From Ophiobolus disseminans (taxonomy: Eukaryota; Ascomycota; Dothideomycetes; Pleosporales; Phaeosphaeriaceae): a stretch of 64,000 nt of DNA. Shown one piece after another: positions 11,106 through 22,299 of the stretch. Within the stretch, counting starts at the first letter, position 1. Every line of letters begins with the position of its first letter. Location of the stretch: NCBI GenBank assembly GCA_010093685.1, contig MU006223.1, positions 206,908 to 270,907 of the forward strand, given 5' to 3'. A program made the translations under genes and the position numbers. The notes beneath the pieces were generated by a model. It saw nothing but the letters and a program-made list of their open reading frames with translations, had not been told where the DNA came from and searched no databases.

Positions 11106-11900
11106 TTAACCCTGCTTAGTGGTCGCAGCACCAAGCGCGCACGCCTTGAGTGCCTGCTGAACCGCTGCCATAGCATCATCTTCCCGTTGTTCTTCAATAT
11201 GCGAACGACCTAACTTCTCAGCTAGGTTCTCCAGCGATGGCGCATCCAGCCCGGTCTTGATCTTGAACCTATCTTGCAGCTCCTTCAAATCGCGCTCCAT
11301 ATCTTCGAGCGTAAACGCCATGGAAACACCATCCTCAAGGTCCTGTTGTTCAGCACGTTTTGAAGTCTCGCGCGGCATCCAGGTATTATTTTCTTGGTGC
11401 CCTGCTCGCATGGGGCGCTTCAGTGGCCCATTGATTGAAGTATCAGATGCCAGATCAATTCCATCAATACCGCCGAATCCTTCTTCTTCCATGAACTGAC
11501 TGAAGAACTGCATGAGCGGATCATCACACTTCTTGACAATCTTGCACATGCGGTAACCTTTGGCCAAGCGCTTTTTGATCTCGGCATCAGCAATGGCGTT
11601 GATCAGCTGGTCGCGGGTAGGTCCATCTTCCATCATGTCTGCGTCGTCACCATTGGTGGATAGGCTAATGCTCTCGAAAATCATGTCCAGACGCACGTCG
11701 GCAACAATGCAATCGGGACATACGAATGGTGCGTTGGTGGATGCTTTCAAGCAGGTTACTCCGCAGCTCTCGGAGAGGCTGGTCGACTGGACGCGGTGGC
11801 CGCAGCGGAGGTCGTGAAAGAGGGAGAGACCAGAGCAAGCGGAGTAGAGGGTGTTGAACTTATTGTCGCTCTGAGCTTGACGGTTTTGGTGGTATGACAT
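11106..11900 (-). CDS. Cys/His-rich hypothetical protein, paralogue 1
   Basis: Single exon, 264 aa, ATG at 11900. The first 65 residues hold a pattern of C-x2-G, H-x2-L-x-C-x-H-R-V, C-G-x2-C and a final F-x-C-x2-C, which looks like a zinc-binding module. The rest is acidic and helical, with a predicted coiled segment around E-D-M-E-R-D-L-K-E-L. The same module recurs in the gene at 16712-17554. I do not recognise a named domain. Confidence 0.75.
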   Translation of the reverse strand: MSYHQNRQAQSDNKFNTLYSACSGLSLFHDLRCGHRVQSTSLSESCGVTCLKASTNAPFVCPDCIVADVRLDMIFESISLSTNGDDADMMEDGPTRDQLINAIADAEIKKRLAKGYRMCKIVKKCDDPLMQFFSQFMEEEGFGGIDGIDLASDTSINGPLKRPMRAGHQENNTWMPRETSKRAEQQDLEDGVSMAFTLEDMERDLKELQDRFKIKTGLDAPSLENLAEKLGRSHIEEQREDDAMAAVQQALKACALGAATTKQG

Positions 11901-12554
11901 CTTGTGGGCATTATTTTTTAGTAACTTGAACGGCGAGTACTAGAGTTCCAGCTCTGGTCGCGGTTGTTGGTCAATTTGGATGATCTGATGCGTAGTTGTT
12001 CTTTGGTGGTTGAGTTGATGTTGGAAGTAGTAGGATTCTGGTCTTTGAGAAGAAACCCTGGCAAATAGATCTAGGCAACCATCACACCAGCTATCGTGGA
12101 GATTGTGAAAGTCAACATTGCCAGCTCGTCACGCGGAAGCTCTTCACGAGTGATTTCACTGTGAACGAATTTCGATTTCATGCTTTGACGCGCTGGCCAG
12201 AGGACACCAAAAGATGACCAAGCTGCCATTGCTGCTGCAATAAATGTTCCTACTTCAACTCAGCAGGAGGCTGAGCTTTCATGAATATTTCACTCTGTAT
12301 GGGATGCAAACTCTCGACCTCGACATACGAAAGGGTGCATGCATGTTTAGCCAGTTTGCATACAAACTCAACTCCATCACGGTATCGCTGAATCGGTAAC
12401 CATGCAAACATCGTCAGCTTTGTCACTTCACGACAATGACGACTCAACTACAAACGACAACCTCCAACACATTCACGCGGACCATGAGCTGCGCCCCTCA
12501 TAATTTCACCATCTCCCACACAACCTCCCACCTTTGCACCACAATCTGTTTATC
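11901..12554. other. Intergenic, no supported gene
   Basis: Divergent upstream region of the Cys-rich and RING genes. No motif-bearing frame, RNA gene or repeat seen. Confidence 0.5.
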
Positions 12555-13559
12555 ATGGAAAACTTCATCAGCACCCAGCTGCAGCCGGTCGAGACATGTT
12601 CCATCTGTACCGACGTCTTCAGCGCAGAGCATCAGCCGGTGACGCTGCCTTGCAAGCACATCTTCGGCCACGAGTGCATCAAGAAATGGCTGCGCACTGG
12701 TCGAGGGAACAATGCAGCGTGTCCTTGCTGCAGACTTGTCATGTACGAGAAACAAGATCCGAAAGCCGCATTCGACACTTCATCAATATGGAAAGCTCTT
12801 GGCGAGCAACCACCCGAGCGCCTACACACGTTCATGACGAAGATGTGGTCCGGTCTACAAGCTCTTTGGCAGCAGAAACCCGACGGCAAATTTACCATCA
12901 CCGAACTGCTCGATCAAGCCATTGTTCCAGCTCTTGTACAAACAGCGAATTCACAAAGCCCAAGCATGGCCCGCGACAACGACCCGTTTCTCGACTGTTA
13001 CAACCTCATCGCCGCATCGTGGGACTCTCTTGGTCGTCCAGATACAGCCACGGGTCTTGCAATTCCGTTCGTTCGGCTCGGGCGTTTGATGTCTAGCGCC
13101 GGCAGTACACTACCCAAGTGGCTGACGACGGTTCCGCGAACGAACCGTCTCTTCTGGAAAGCAAACGCGTGTCTTGGAATCACAGATTCTGACATATCTT
13201 GGGATGTTGTGATGGATGCATACAAGGACCTTTCCAAGACTCAACACTTCCCACTACTGCACCTTTACACAATGCTCATTTCGCAAGGCATGGCGCACAA
13301 CCCACAACCAGGTTCTCTACCGACTCGACGCCATGAAATAATGAATCTGGTGGTTGAGCGGTGCTGCAAGAAGATTGGTGGGGAGACCTGGACTGGAAAG
13401 CCGAATAATGAGTTCAAAGAGGTGCTTGTAGTGGTGTATGAGGAGCTGAGGCGGTATCAGTTGGAAAAGAAGAAGGCCAGCTTGAGAGGTCATGATGGTG
13501 AAGAGACTCTCGTAATGGGAGTTTGGGCTTTGGCAGGGTGGAATGTGAAGAAGGGATGA
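12555..13559 (+). CDS. RING-H2 finger protein (putative E3 ubiquitin ligase)
   Basis: Single exon, 334 aa, starting at the ATG 12555 just before the finger. Residues about 15-60 form a RING-H2 domain: C-S-I-C, then C-K-H, G-H-E-C and C-P-C-C-R in the C3H2C3 order, which chelates two zinc ions and recruits an E2 enzyme. The remaining 270 residues have no recognised domain and may select substrates. No membrane segment. Not linked to the polyketide cluster by any operator copy. Confidence 0.85.
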   Translation: MENFISTQLQPVETCSICTDVFSAEHQPVTLPCKHIFGHECIKKWLRTGRGNNAACPCCRLVMYEKQDPKAAFDTSSIWKALGEQPPERLHTFMTKMWSGLQALWQQKPDGKFTITELLDQAIVPALVQTANSQSPSMARDNDPFLDCYNLIAASWDSLGRPDTATGLAIPFVRLGRLMSSAGSTLPKWLTTVPRTNRLFWKANACLGITDSDISWDVVMDAYKDLSKTQHFPLLHLYTMLISQGMAHNPQPGSLPTRRHEIMNLVVERCCKKIGGETWTGKPNNEFKEVLVVVYEELRRYQLEKKKASLRGHDGEETLVMGVWALAGWNVKKG

Positions 13560-14333
13560 GTGGCGTGTGAGCCACCAATGGATATTCTGGAAAGAAACAG
13601 TCTCTTGAGCGGGTATGCAAGGCGCTACCCGCAACACATGCACAGCTTCCACACCGATGAGTAAGGGCTCGCATCGTTGAAGATGTTAGCACTAATACCG
13701 GGTGCTGCGGGTAGTCATATCTTACCTCAAATAAAATCTACGCATCAACAAGTATCCTTGCCCTCGCAACAATATTGGGATGCCTGTCAATCGTGAAAAC
13801 ATCTGAGTATTGATACACCGCAATGTGTCACATTCGTGATCAGTTGACGCGGAGTTGAGGTGCACGTTGGGCCGATGCAACATTTGCGCGCTATGACGCC
13901 TCGGCAGATGTTTCCCCGCAATCACCTCCATCACTCCAACCGTCCCACCCACATTACCTCGTGATGTCACATCGTTGCCGTTCTCTATCCACATCACCAA
14001 CCAATCTATGCTTTTGAAATATGTTGATCGTGTTACGGACCGTGCTGCCGGCGCACAAATGGTCAAATCTCCGGAACTTTGAATGGGCTAAGACCCCATC
14101 TGGTAAAAACAGCTCGCTCATTTAGCCAACAACTCTTTGTGCCGCGATTATCACGACGTACATGGCGCGGCATCCCTGTAGGAGCACCCCATGCGACAGG
14201 CAAGCATTAAACAAGTAAATCTTATGTGCGCCGGCCCGCTCTTGACATGCTTGGTGCTTCTTGCTTCTTCATTTCTTCGCGTCCTCCACAATTACTTCGC
14301 GCCTTTCGCAGCTTGCTGTCGCACGCCGTTACT
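13560..14333. other. Intergenic, no supported gene
   Basis: Upstream region of the MFS carrier. Short antisense frames only. No copy of the cluster operator was seen by eye. Confidence 0.5.
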
Positions 14334-15983
14334 ATGGCTACATCAGCCAACTACGACCCGAAGTCCAGAACGGACCGTATCTCGGATGATATCTCTCCAC
14401 CCATCGCCGGCACAGACGAGCATGGCAAGCTAGTGCCGCCACCGCTCGTTGCGGCCATGTCGCAAGACGAGCGCATACTCGCAGAAGCCAAGATGAGGCG
14501 GAAAATCGATACGAGACTACTCCCGATGATTATCCTGATGTATATCATGAATTATCTCGACAGAAACAATATCGCGGCTGTGCGATTAGCAGGGCTGCAG
14601 GATGATCTCAATCTGAGCAGTGTCCAGTACCAAACCACAGTGTCGATTCTGTTCGTGGGATACATCTTGAGTACGCTCTTTCCATGTACCAAACGTGTTT
14701 GACAGGGGCTAACGCTACTACAGTGCAGGTCCCATCGAATTTGTTTCTCAACAAGACTGGAAAGCCCGCAATTTATTTACCAACCTGCATGATCATCTGG
14801 GGTATCATCTCAGGCGCAACCGGAGCATGTCAGAACTTCGCTGGCCTAGTTGCATGTCGCTTTTTCCTCGGCTTTATCGAAGCCGCATATTTTCCAGGCT
14901 GCCTTTATTACCTCTCTGCGTGGTACACTCGAAAGGAACTGGGCCTCCGCACCGCGGTGCTATACTCAGGATCTCTCATATCTGGAGCCTTTGGAGGGCT
15001 GATCACGGCAGGGATTACGTAAGTGCCCACGATGTACGGACTGCACTTGAGACAAACACTGACTTCAGACTTTCACCTTTAGTGGAAACATGGATGGCAC
15101 ACATGGTCTCCGTGCGTGGCGGTGGGTGTTCATCCTAGAAGGTATCATTACCGTCATCATAGCTTGCGCAGCCTTCTTCATCTTACCAAATTTTCCTCGT
15201 ACTACTACCTGGTTAACGGAAGAAGAGCGCCAACTTGCCGTTTACCGTCTACAGGAAGACATCGGAGAAGACGATTGGAAAGATGCACAGTCCCAGTCGT
15301 TTTTCGGCGGTCTGAAGCTTGCGCTGATGGATATCAAGACGTGGGTCCTCACGATCCTTATGCTCTCGATTGTTTCTTCGGCTTCGGTCACGAACTTCTT
15401 CCCGACAGTTGTCAAGACGCTCGGATACGACAATATCCATACGCTTCTGCTTACCGCACCCCCATACGTTCTCGCGGTGATCACCACCTACTTGAACGCG
15501 TGGCACGCTGATCGCACAGGCGAGCGTTTCCTCCACATCGTCCTACCCCTATGCGTAGGCGTCGCAGCCTTTATTCTCGCAGCCGCTACCCACTCCACCG
15601 CGCCTCGCTACGTTGCGATGATGCTCATGGTACCCGGAGTTTATACAGGCTACGTTGTCGCACTTGCTTGGATTTCAAACTCGATGCCTCGACCGCCAGC
15701 GAAGCGGGCAGCAGCTCTGGCTTTTATCAACGCAATCTCCAACACCAGTAGCATATACGCTAGCTACATGTATCCGCAGCCAAAAGGTGGCGCGCAGCCA
15801 GATTTGACGATCCCCCTCAGCGTTGATTGTGCGACGGCTGTCTTGGCGATCATCATGGCCTTGGTAATGAGGATTATACTGGGGAAACTAAACAAGAAGT
15901 TGGACAGGGGCGAACATGTGGAGGGAGCTATCAACGGTGTTCCTGGGGAGGCGCAGGAGCATGGATTCAGATTCTTGGTGTAG
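14334..15983 (+). CDS. MFS transporter, anion:cation symporter (Dal5/Tna1-like) family
   Basis: Exons 14334-14670, 14724-15018 and 15083-15983 encode 510 aa. The family signature N-Y-L-D-R-N-N-I-A-A-V-R-L-A-G follows the first membrane segment, then G-Y-I-L-M-Q-V-P-S-N at the first intron junction. About 12 hydrophobic segments can be counted, with a polar loop in the middle and soluble ends. Members take up organic anions such as allantoate, nicotinate, pantothenate or biotin at the plasma membrane. Substrate unknown. It lies between the P450/cupin pair and the PKS, but its promoter lacks the operator, so cluster membership is doubtful. Confidence 0.9.
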
Positions 15984-16711
15984 AAGCCTCCGGGGAGCTG
16001 AGCGTTGTTTGGATTGGAAATCATCGACCAACTCTCAGTACCCTGGGAGCGTCCAAGGTCCTGCGAGATAGATGGCTTGGCCTGCTGGTTCTGTGACTGT
16101 CGGCATCCACTGCCAACGAGCAGACTATCATAATTCAAACGCTCTCAAGCTCACGAGAAGTAAGCATTCAGTCGAGATATCCATCTCAACAAACCGTGAT
16201 GATGTTTGTCTTATGTTCTGCCCTCTAGCGCCTACGAGGTTGGTTTGCTCGAAGCTTCGATGACGCATGTCGCTAAATTTAGCCTAGCGCAATCACGGGA
16301 ACCGCGTCGTGCAGGTGATCGGCGTTTCCTTCCATGCTCCTCCCTCTACATTCCTTCGTAGTACTCCACCAACACCCGTTGCAGTCGCACAGATATCACG
16401 TACTCTTTCAATTTTATCTATATCGGAAACCCTTCGCTGGGCACGCATTCTCGTGAAAGCAGCGATCGCAGCGCACGCTAGCGCTATCGAGATCCCGACG
16501 CGCTCCAAGGTTGTGCACGCATAATGCTTCTCGCAGATTCACATCTTCAAAGTTCCATAACACATACAATCACCTCTCACTTCTCGTTCTGTGCGTCGCG
16601 CATCACTGCCGCTCCCCGAAATCACGCAAACACTCGAACACTGCGGAGTACATCGATGCGATTCGTCAGCTGACGCCACCCATATTCTCAGCCTCAACTC
16701 TCCGGACCAAC
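15984..16711. other. Intergenic, no supported gene
   Basis: Upstream of paralogue 2. The frame of that gene is open back to a TTG at 16511, but the first ATG is at 16712. Nothing else seen. Confidence 0.45.
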
Positions 16712-17554
16712 ATGGATTTCTCGAATAATGCTTTCCGAGCTCCAGCATCAACTCCGAAAGTATCTGGAGATATGATGTCCCACGCGAATCTTGTCAGGTC
16801 GTGCCAGTGGGGTTGGACTAGTACTAAAGATTCGAGTTCCAACGCGCAACAGTCGTTAGCGTCATCGGCATCCCTACCACTTCCACCCTCCACATTCAAC
16901 AACGTGCGGTCAAAACGCTTTGCTCCATGTCAAGGCCGACTTTATCATCAGCTTCTTTGCTCCCACCGGGTCCGAACCGACGTGGTCGAAGATTGCGGAG
17001 CAAACTGCGTTGAGCCGCTTGGCAACGTTACTGGCTCCGCCTTCCTTTGCAACGAGTGCATTCAAGGTGAAGCAACACAAATATGGGAAGATCGTAAAGC
17101 TCAGCACAACTCCATGTACCCGCCTTTGGACCAGATGACGAAGGAGCAGTACGATCAGTGGTATCTCGAGTACCGACAATTGGAGGCCGAGTACGCGCGC
17201 GACCGTAGGGTCTACGAGCTGGATCTGAAGGCCAGGATGCGACCGAGCAACATTTGCACTGCGTTGGAAGCTAGCAAAGAGGAGACGGATTTTGCTACGG
17301 AGCTTGACTCGCTCTCACTTTCGCTCATGGCCTCAAACGAGACGGCCATAACCCACACCCAACTGCAGCAAGCAGCCCGCAACCGTGTAAGCCTGCCCAG
17401 CGACGCTTCAGAACAGCTTCATTGGGATTTGAACACTCTTGCTCTCGATCGCGGATCTTGTGGCGTCGAGTACACCGCGTCTCCGTCGCCGAACGGTGTG
17501 CCAGCCGTGCCGCGCATGGCTAAAGAGAAACTGTGGGGCAAGCCTCGGCGCTGA
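16712..17554 (+). CDS. Cys/His-rich hypothetical protein, paralogue 2
   Basis: Single exon, 280 aa from ATG 16712. Residues about 70-120 repeat the module of the 11106-11900 gene: C-Q-G-R-L-Y-H-Q-L-L-C-S-H-R-V, then C-G-A-N-C, then F-L-C-N-E-C. A charged, probably coiled region rich in Tyr and Glu follows, then a Ser-rich tail. No recognised domain. The two genes are on opposite strands with the RING and MFS genes between, so this is a dispersed duplication rather than a tandem one. Confidence 0.75.
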   Translation: MDFSNNAFRAPASTPKVSGDMMSHANLVRSCQWGWTSTKDSSSNAQQSLASSASLPLPPSTFNNVRSKRFAPCQGRLYHQLLCSHRVRTDVVEDCGANCVEPLGNVTGSAFLCNECIQGEATQIWEDRKAQHNSMYPPLDQMTKEQYDQWYLEYRQLEAEYARDRRVYELDLKARMRPSNICTALEASKEETDFATELDSLSLSLMASNETAITHTQLQQAARNRVSLPSDASEQLHWDLNTLALDRGSCGVEYTASPSPNGVPAVPRMAKEKLWGKPRR

Positions 17555-18181
17555 TTGTGCCGCAATTCCCGTTTAACATTGTAAGAATTACAACGTTCAA
17601 GACAGCGGTTTAGAAATGACCAACTGAAGGTAGGGAAGGTGCGATATGTGTACTCGATGCATATTCTGGAATAGGCGTCACTCTCTTCCATTGCAGCAGA
17701 TCTTGCTGGCTTTGTGCGCATCATGTCCTTGACTCACTTTCTTTTTCACTCCTTGGCAGAGTGGTCCGGTTGAGAGCCGGTATGTATCAACAAACTATCA
17801 ATGCCCAGTCTTCATCGTTCTCCCATTACTTCCAATTTTGATGCATTCAAATTCTACTTAGATTGATAACAGAAGGTGGACATCTCAGCTTCACACGATC
17901 CTCGTTCTCTATTAAACTGCATTCGTCGCCGGCCGTTCTCTGGTACACTTCCACACGCTATAGCTGAACCGCACGAGGTCGAGCTATAGAGTCAAGTACT
18001 GTAAAACCAAGAACGTGTTCCAACTAGCGTGTTTGTCGTTGTGCTTTTGCGGTGCTAGTTGCTCGTCACCGATAGTTTAGTGGGCCGCCTTTCGAAAGGA
18101 GCAATATCTCGCGCCCGGCGACTATTTTCCCCACCTCCACCTTTCCTCTGGGGTAATTGAGCGACATGAACCACCGAGATC
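17555..18181. other. Intergenic, no supported gene
   Basis: Contains a tRNA A-box look-alike near 17753, but no matching B box and no clover-leaf (see rejected items). Confidence 0.5.
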
Positions 18182-19480
18182 ATGTCTTATCCACATGCAG
18201 CTCTCTCTTCCAAGGAACAGGCCCCAACAAGGGCCGACTCTAGCCAGGTATCACTATCAGAGGGACGACTAGGCAAGAGGTCAGAGCATACCGCGGAGCC
18301 TGTTGTCGAGAACGAGGCCAGGCTGGAGGAGGTGCGTTTCAAAATCAAGGAGCTCAGTGACGATAATACTCACACTCAGAAGACGAGTAGCGACGGTGTG
18401 ATGACTCTGCAGGGGTCAACCCCCAAGCCATACACTTGGGCGCCACTGGAAATTCCTACCTCTGGTTTCAACAATGTGGACCAAGCGGCCTTTTTACTCA
18501 AGTTTGGTGTCTACTTAGAGCAGCAGGCGGCAGGACCAAGATTTGGAAGAACTTGTGCAGAGCGATGGAACGAAATGGTTCAAGGAACGATCCCGCAGCT
18601 TAGACAAGAAGAACCGGACCTACACCGTCGAGGTGTACTTGGGCATGGAAGCGCAAATGACGGATCAAGCGGTCAACATGCCAAAGCCCGGTCATCGCGT
18701 CACCTTGGAGGTAGATCGCCTAAACGACGCCATGCCCTAGAAAAGAAGAACATATCGACGCTGTAGGACGTCATTGTCTACGATAGCCTCGGAACTTCTG
18801 CTTCTCTTATCTGCGTTGTCGGTGTGAGCGGCATGAGGGACCTGCGTTTCAGTGACCCACATGTCCATCAGTTATCTCTCGGTTGGTCTGCCAAATCGTC
18901 GCATGATGGAAGGTATCGCTGAACCCCAGGTGCCTGCAAAATTGGAAAATTAAACAGGTCCTGACACCACGAGTATCATCTTCGAGTGTGGATTTACCCA
19001 CGTGAATCGCGACGTCTTGACAAAGGATGTCCTCGCCACTAACTTGGCGAAGTTCACGCATACCGTCAAGAGAGTGAAGTCACGTTCGAACAAGATCTAG
19101 CTGTCCCGTTCGCTCAAGACCTGCACCTCACCTTCGAGGAATGTTGTCGACGTTGCACCGCCTGGAAATGGCAAGACGGATGTCGTCACGGAAACGGGCT
19201 CCGGTCATTGAGCCTTGATCATCGCGTCATATTCACCGCCCCGATGAACACTAACGTACACAAGATCCTGGAAGAGTTCAGAGCACGCAACGACAACCTG
19301 ACAGGTAAGATGAGACAAGAGGACCACTAGTGGGCATACTTCACGGGTGTCCAAGTCAAGATAAAGCAGCATCACCGTCTAGTGTCCGAGTTCGACGCAA
19401 CCTAGATCTACGGCCCTTTCAACCAGCAGATGAAGGCAAAACGCTTCGGGGGATTGAATGAGGTGAGGATAGACATGAGA
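18182..19480 (+). pseudogene. Relic of a P-loop helicase/ATPase gene
   Basis: An ATG-initiated frame (18182) runs to about 18540, where the coding-looking sequence moves to another frame (18543-18740). At 19155-19178 a P-loop A-P-P-G-N-G-K-T is visible, followed at about 19217-19326 by a segment with F-T-A-P-M-N-T-N resembling helicase motif Ia, then an in-frame TAG, after which the same frame stays open. I read this as a decayed gene of the UPF1/AAA-type helicase class. Frameshifts and stops are real in the sequence; the family is inferred from the P-loop and motif Ia only. Confidence 0.5.
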
Positions 19481-19535
19481 GTGCGTTGGGTAGTTGTTTG
19501 AGGTGCTTGGATGAGCTGAGGATAGACACGAGAGT
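19460..19535. repeat. Short direct repeat
   Basis: Two copies of TGAGGATAGACAYGAGAGTG, near 19460-19482 and 19514-19535, inside the degenerate island. Confidence 0.6.
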
Positions 19536-19789
19536 GTCATCACATACAAACATAGACACCGTTGACAGACAAATTCATCTCAAATGGAGCATGGGTATCA
19601 CTAGCACGTGATTCCTGATGCCGCGCTACCTGCATATGTTGGCTAGCAGCTACTATGCAGTAGGTGTTTCAATAAGTTATATGCCAGTGCACACGGCATC
19701 CCGTCCACCCTTGTATCCCTATCAAGATGTTTTAAGGCTTTTATAGTACCGTGAGGATATACAGGCTTTCTCATGAAAATTTCTCAAAT

Positions 19790-19985
19790 AGTTGGAGAAG
19801 GCGCCTTTTGCCCCTCTAAGTGGGGCGTAAGCCTTAGTTTGGGAAACATCCTACGAGAGCAATCAGGATCGAACACGATTTGGATTTATAACAGTCTAAA
19901 ATGAGAGTAAAACAGGACCGCCCTGCACGAACTATACATCCTTCTTAGCTCCACGATTTCATATCAAGCTCCAAAAGATCTCATC
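19790..19985. repeat. Duplicate of the PKS 3' flank
   Basis: This stretch aligns with 22775-22968, the 3' untranslated region and last codons of the PKS gene. Shared blocks include AAGCAATC/GAGCAATC, AACARTCTAAAATGA and ATCAAGCTCCAAAAG. By eye about three quarters of positions match over nearly 190 bp, in the same orientation. Beyond the PKS-derived block the sequence joins repeat copy B. Confidence 0.65.
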
Positions 19986-20273
19986 GTGCTGCCCGGGCTC
20001 CGAATTGCGCGGCGAATAAGGCCAGAGCGCAAGCAGGCCGCATGGTGGAAGATTGAGATATTGGCGACTTTTGGTCGTAAGCTGGGTGACATTCGATCTG
20101 ACCTGAACTGAGCTGACGAAGTCGTGAAGTTGATCGGCCTGTAAGCCATGGAATGCCGAAAGCTGGTGTTCAAGTCTTCTCGCCGAGCCAGTCTCGTAGA
20201 CCCAGTATCGGTCGATGTTGACGTTGTGTTGAAATAACGAATCATTGCGAAAGGCTGTTCTTGCGGCGCGCAA
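19980..20273. repeat. Diverged repeat copy B (related to 9677-9850)
   Basis: Related to the segment at 9677-9850. The minus strand keeps a 104-codon frame (20273-19959) that ends inside the PKS-like flank. It contains no known motif and may be the tail of a decayed gene. Confidence 0.5.
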
Positions 20274-20279
20274 ATGTTG

Positions 20280-20950
20280 CAGATGGTGGGGTGTGACTGA
20301 TGCCGTTGCAGCTGGGTCTATTCCAGCCCAGTTTGATCTCGCAATGAGAGCATGTAGGCTGCGTGAGTGATGTAGATGAAGGGGAGTCGCAAAAGAAGCA
20401 GCATTTGCAGCGGGTGTAGCAGGCTGGACACTGTTGTTGGCGAACGTCCTGTTCAGACTAATAAAATAGGCGCAGCGGGAGATGACACTGGCGCTTCAAA
20501 CATTGAGTTATTGCTTGCAAGGCTCTTGCCAGCTTTCTTGTAGTGAAGTTGTCTTTTCCATGCTCGTATATCACTCTGCACGCACCCTTCATGTGTTAGC
20601 AACGCCTGATCTAGCAAGAGACGAACTTATCAACTCCCAGCGGTCGAGTGCTTGTGTCGACGGCCCCACATGCGGTTGATGAGCATGCTCCATTGATTGG
20701 ACCCCTCCGTCGACGATTCCCATGCTTCCATGTGTTATTTTCGTGTCCATCTTCAACCCACCCACCCGCCCAGAGTCTTTGCGCGAGGCTAAGCTTTTAC
20801 CACCATACTCGTCTCCATGAATGCCCCAAATGTGCTTCCGTGGCTGTGTTGCTGTCCAGTCGACCCGGAGACATTCAGGGACTATGGAGGTGATGACCCG
20901 CCACGCAAGTGGGGCCGTATCATTCCTCAGAACCCGTCTTCCCCTTCGAA
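20280..20950. other. Intergenic, no supported gene
   Basis: Between the repeat copy and the Arg-Gly repeat locus. No motif-bearing frame seen. Confidence 0.45.
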
Positions 20951-22290
20951 CTAGTCCTCTCCTTCGAAGTCATCTATTTCGTCTCCGACGTCCGGCACGG
21001 TATATGCAAGATCCGCCTCTTGGCTTGCAGCATGGGTCCGGCAAATTGCCACGCCTAGCCGTGGTGTGGAAGCCTTGACTGGAGTCCCAACCTGATGAGC
21101 ACTGCGCTGCAGGTTCTGGAAGTGTAATCTCCTCAATGTGTCTGATTCAAATGGCATCATGACTTTGGGCTGCATTTCTTGCTTTATTGCAATTGCTCCT
21201 GAATTTTCCGGATGCCGAACCGCGTCTGGCTGCTGGTCGAAGAGTCCCGCTGCCGGTGCTGCTGAGTTTAACGACTGTGGCTGAGGTCGCTGCTGTGCGA
21301 GAGCGGACATTGAAGATTGATGGCTGTGATCTATCCCTGTCCGCCGCTGAGTCAGTATTGTCAATCGGTTCTCCCACTCTGGGCCCAGCACTACCCTGGT
21401 GTTTGTTGGAATGGCACCTGTTGAATCGGTGCTTGTTAGAGCACTAGTTCTTGGAAGAGAACCTCTTGAAGGGCCACCTCGTGACGGGCTACCTCTTAGA
21501 GCACCACCTCTTGAAGCAACACCCCTTGGAGCACCACCTCTCCGAATGCCACCTCTTAGAGGGCCACGCATCGAAGGCTCACCTGTCGAACGCAGCTTGA
21601 ATGGTCTGATCGAACTATCATCTGGCACTGCAGGCGATCTCGCTCTGGTCCGTTTGCTATTGCTTATCGAAAGATCGTCGGGTGATGAGGATCGTTTGTG
21701 TGGACTGTATGTCAGCCCATTAGCAATACTCTATAAGCCCTCCGAATGCATAAGTGGCCTCACATTGTTATTCCCTTCACGCCTTCGAGAAGGCACCTCC
21801 TTGAACTCCGATGCGCGTCCTAGTCCCTGGTCAACTGCGATGCCTGGCTCTACCTTTATCTGCACACTAGTGTTTAGAAAGTCATTCCTAGAAGTACCAC
21901 CTCATGAAGAGCTTCCTCTTGAAGAGCCACCTCTCGACGAGCCACCTCTCAGAGGTACATCCAGTGAAGGGCCACCTATTTCTCAAACTGTATGTGATGG
22001 AGCTCTGGTGCCTGGAAGGTCATTCCTGGAAGTACCACGTCTTGAAAGGGCACCTCTTGGAAGGCCACCGCTCGATGCGTCACCTCTTGAAGAGCGACCT
22101 CTTGAAGGGCCACCTCTTGAGGGGCCACTTCTCGAAGAGCCACCTCGTAAAGGGCCTTCCATCGAAGGCCCACTTATTTCTCGAATTTTACGTGTTGCCA
22201 GTTTACTACCGCTTACTAACGAGTCGTCCGGTGATGCGGATCGTTTGTGCGACGACCTTGGAGGCACCGCCGGCTCATGAGGAGAAGAAG
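20951..22290 (-). pseudogene. Degenerate Arg-Gly (SRGG) repeat locus
   Basis: Reading the minus strand, two or three diverged copies of a unit can be seen. Each starts with H-K-R-S-x-S-P-D-D and continues into S-R-G-G pentads. The frame ends with an acidic tail (stop at 20951). The open parts are 22267-21976 and 21628-20951. Between them the same frame holds a TGA, a second TGA and a TAG, at least one of them a CGA-to-TGA change compared with the upstream copy. This fits a decayed gene with an internal tandem duplication. Introns could instead remove the stops. The plus strand has an open 293-codon frame (21399-22280), probably a by-product of the 15-bp repeat. Confidence 0.45.
21440..22170. 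repeat. Imperfect 15-bp tandem repeats
   Basis: Two blocks (about 21450-21585 and 21885-22165) are made of variants of CTTGAAGGGCCACCT on the plus strand. They encode the pentad S-R-G-G-P and its variants on the minus strand. Confidence 0.8.
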
Positions 22291-22299
22291 AAATAAGAG

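Noticed and set aside
17750..17830. tRNA-like A box (TGGCAGAGTGGTC)
   Set aside because: No B box of the GGTTCRANTCC type follows and no clover-leaf can be drawn.
21399..22280. 293-codon plus-strand frame in the Arg-Gly repeat locus
   Set aside because: Composition follows from the 15-bp repeat; no domain and no ATG-supported start. The minus strand has the more protein-like reading.
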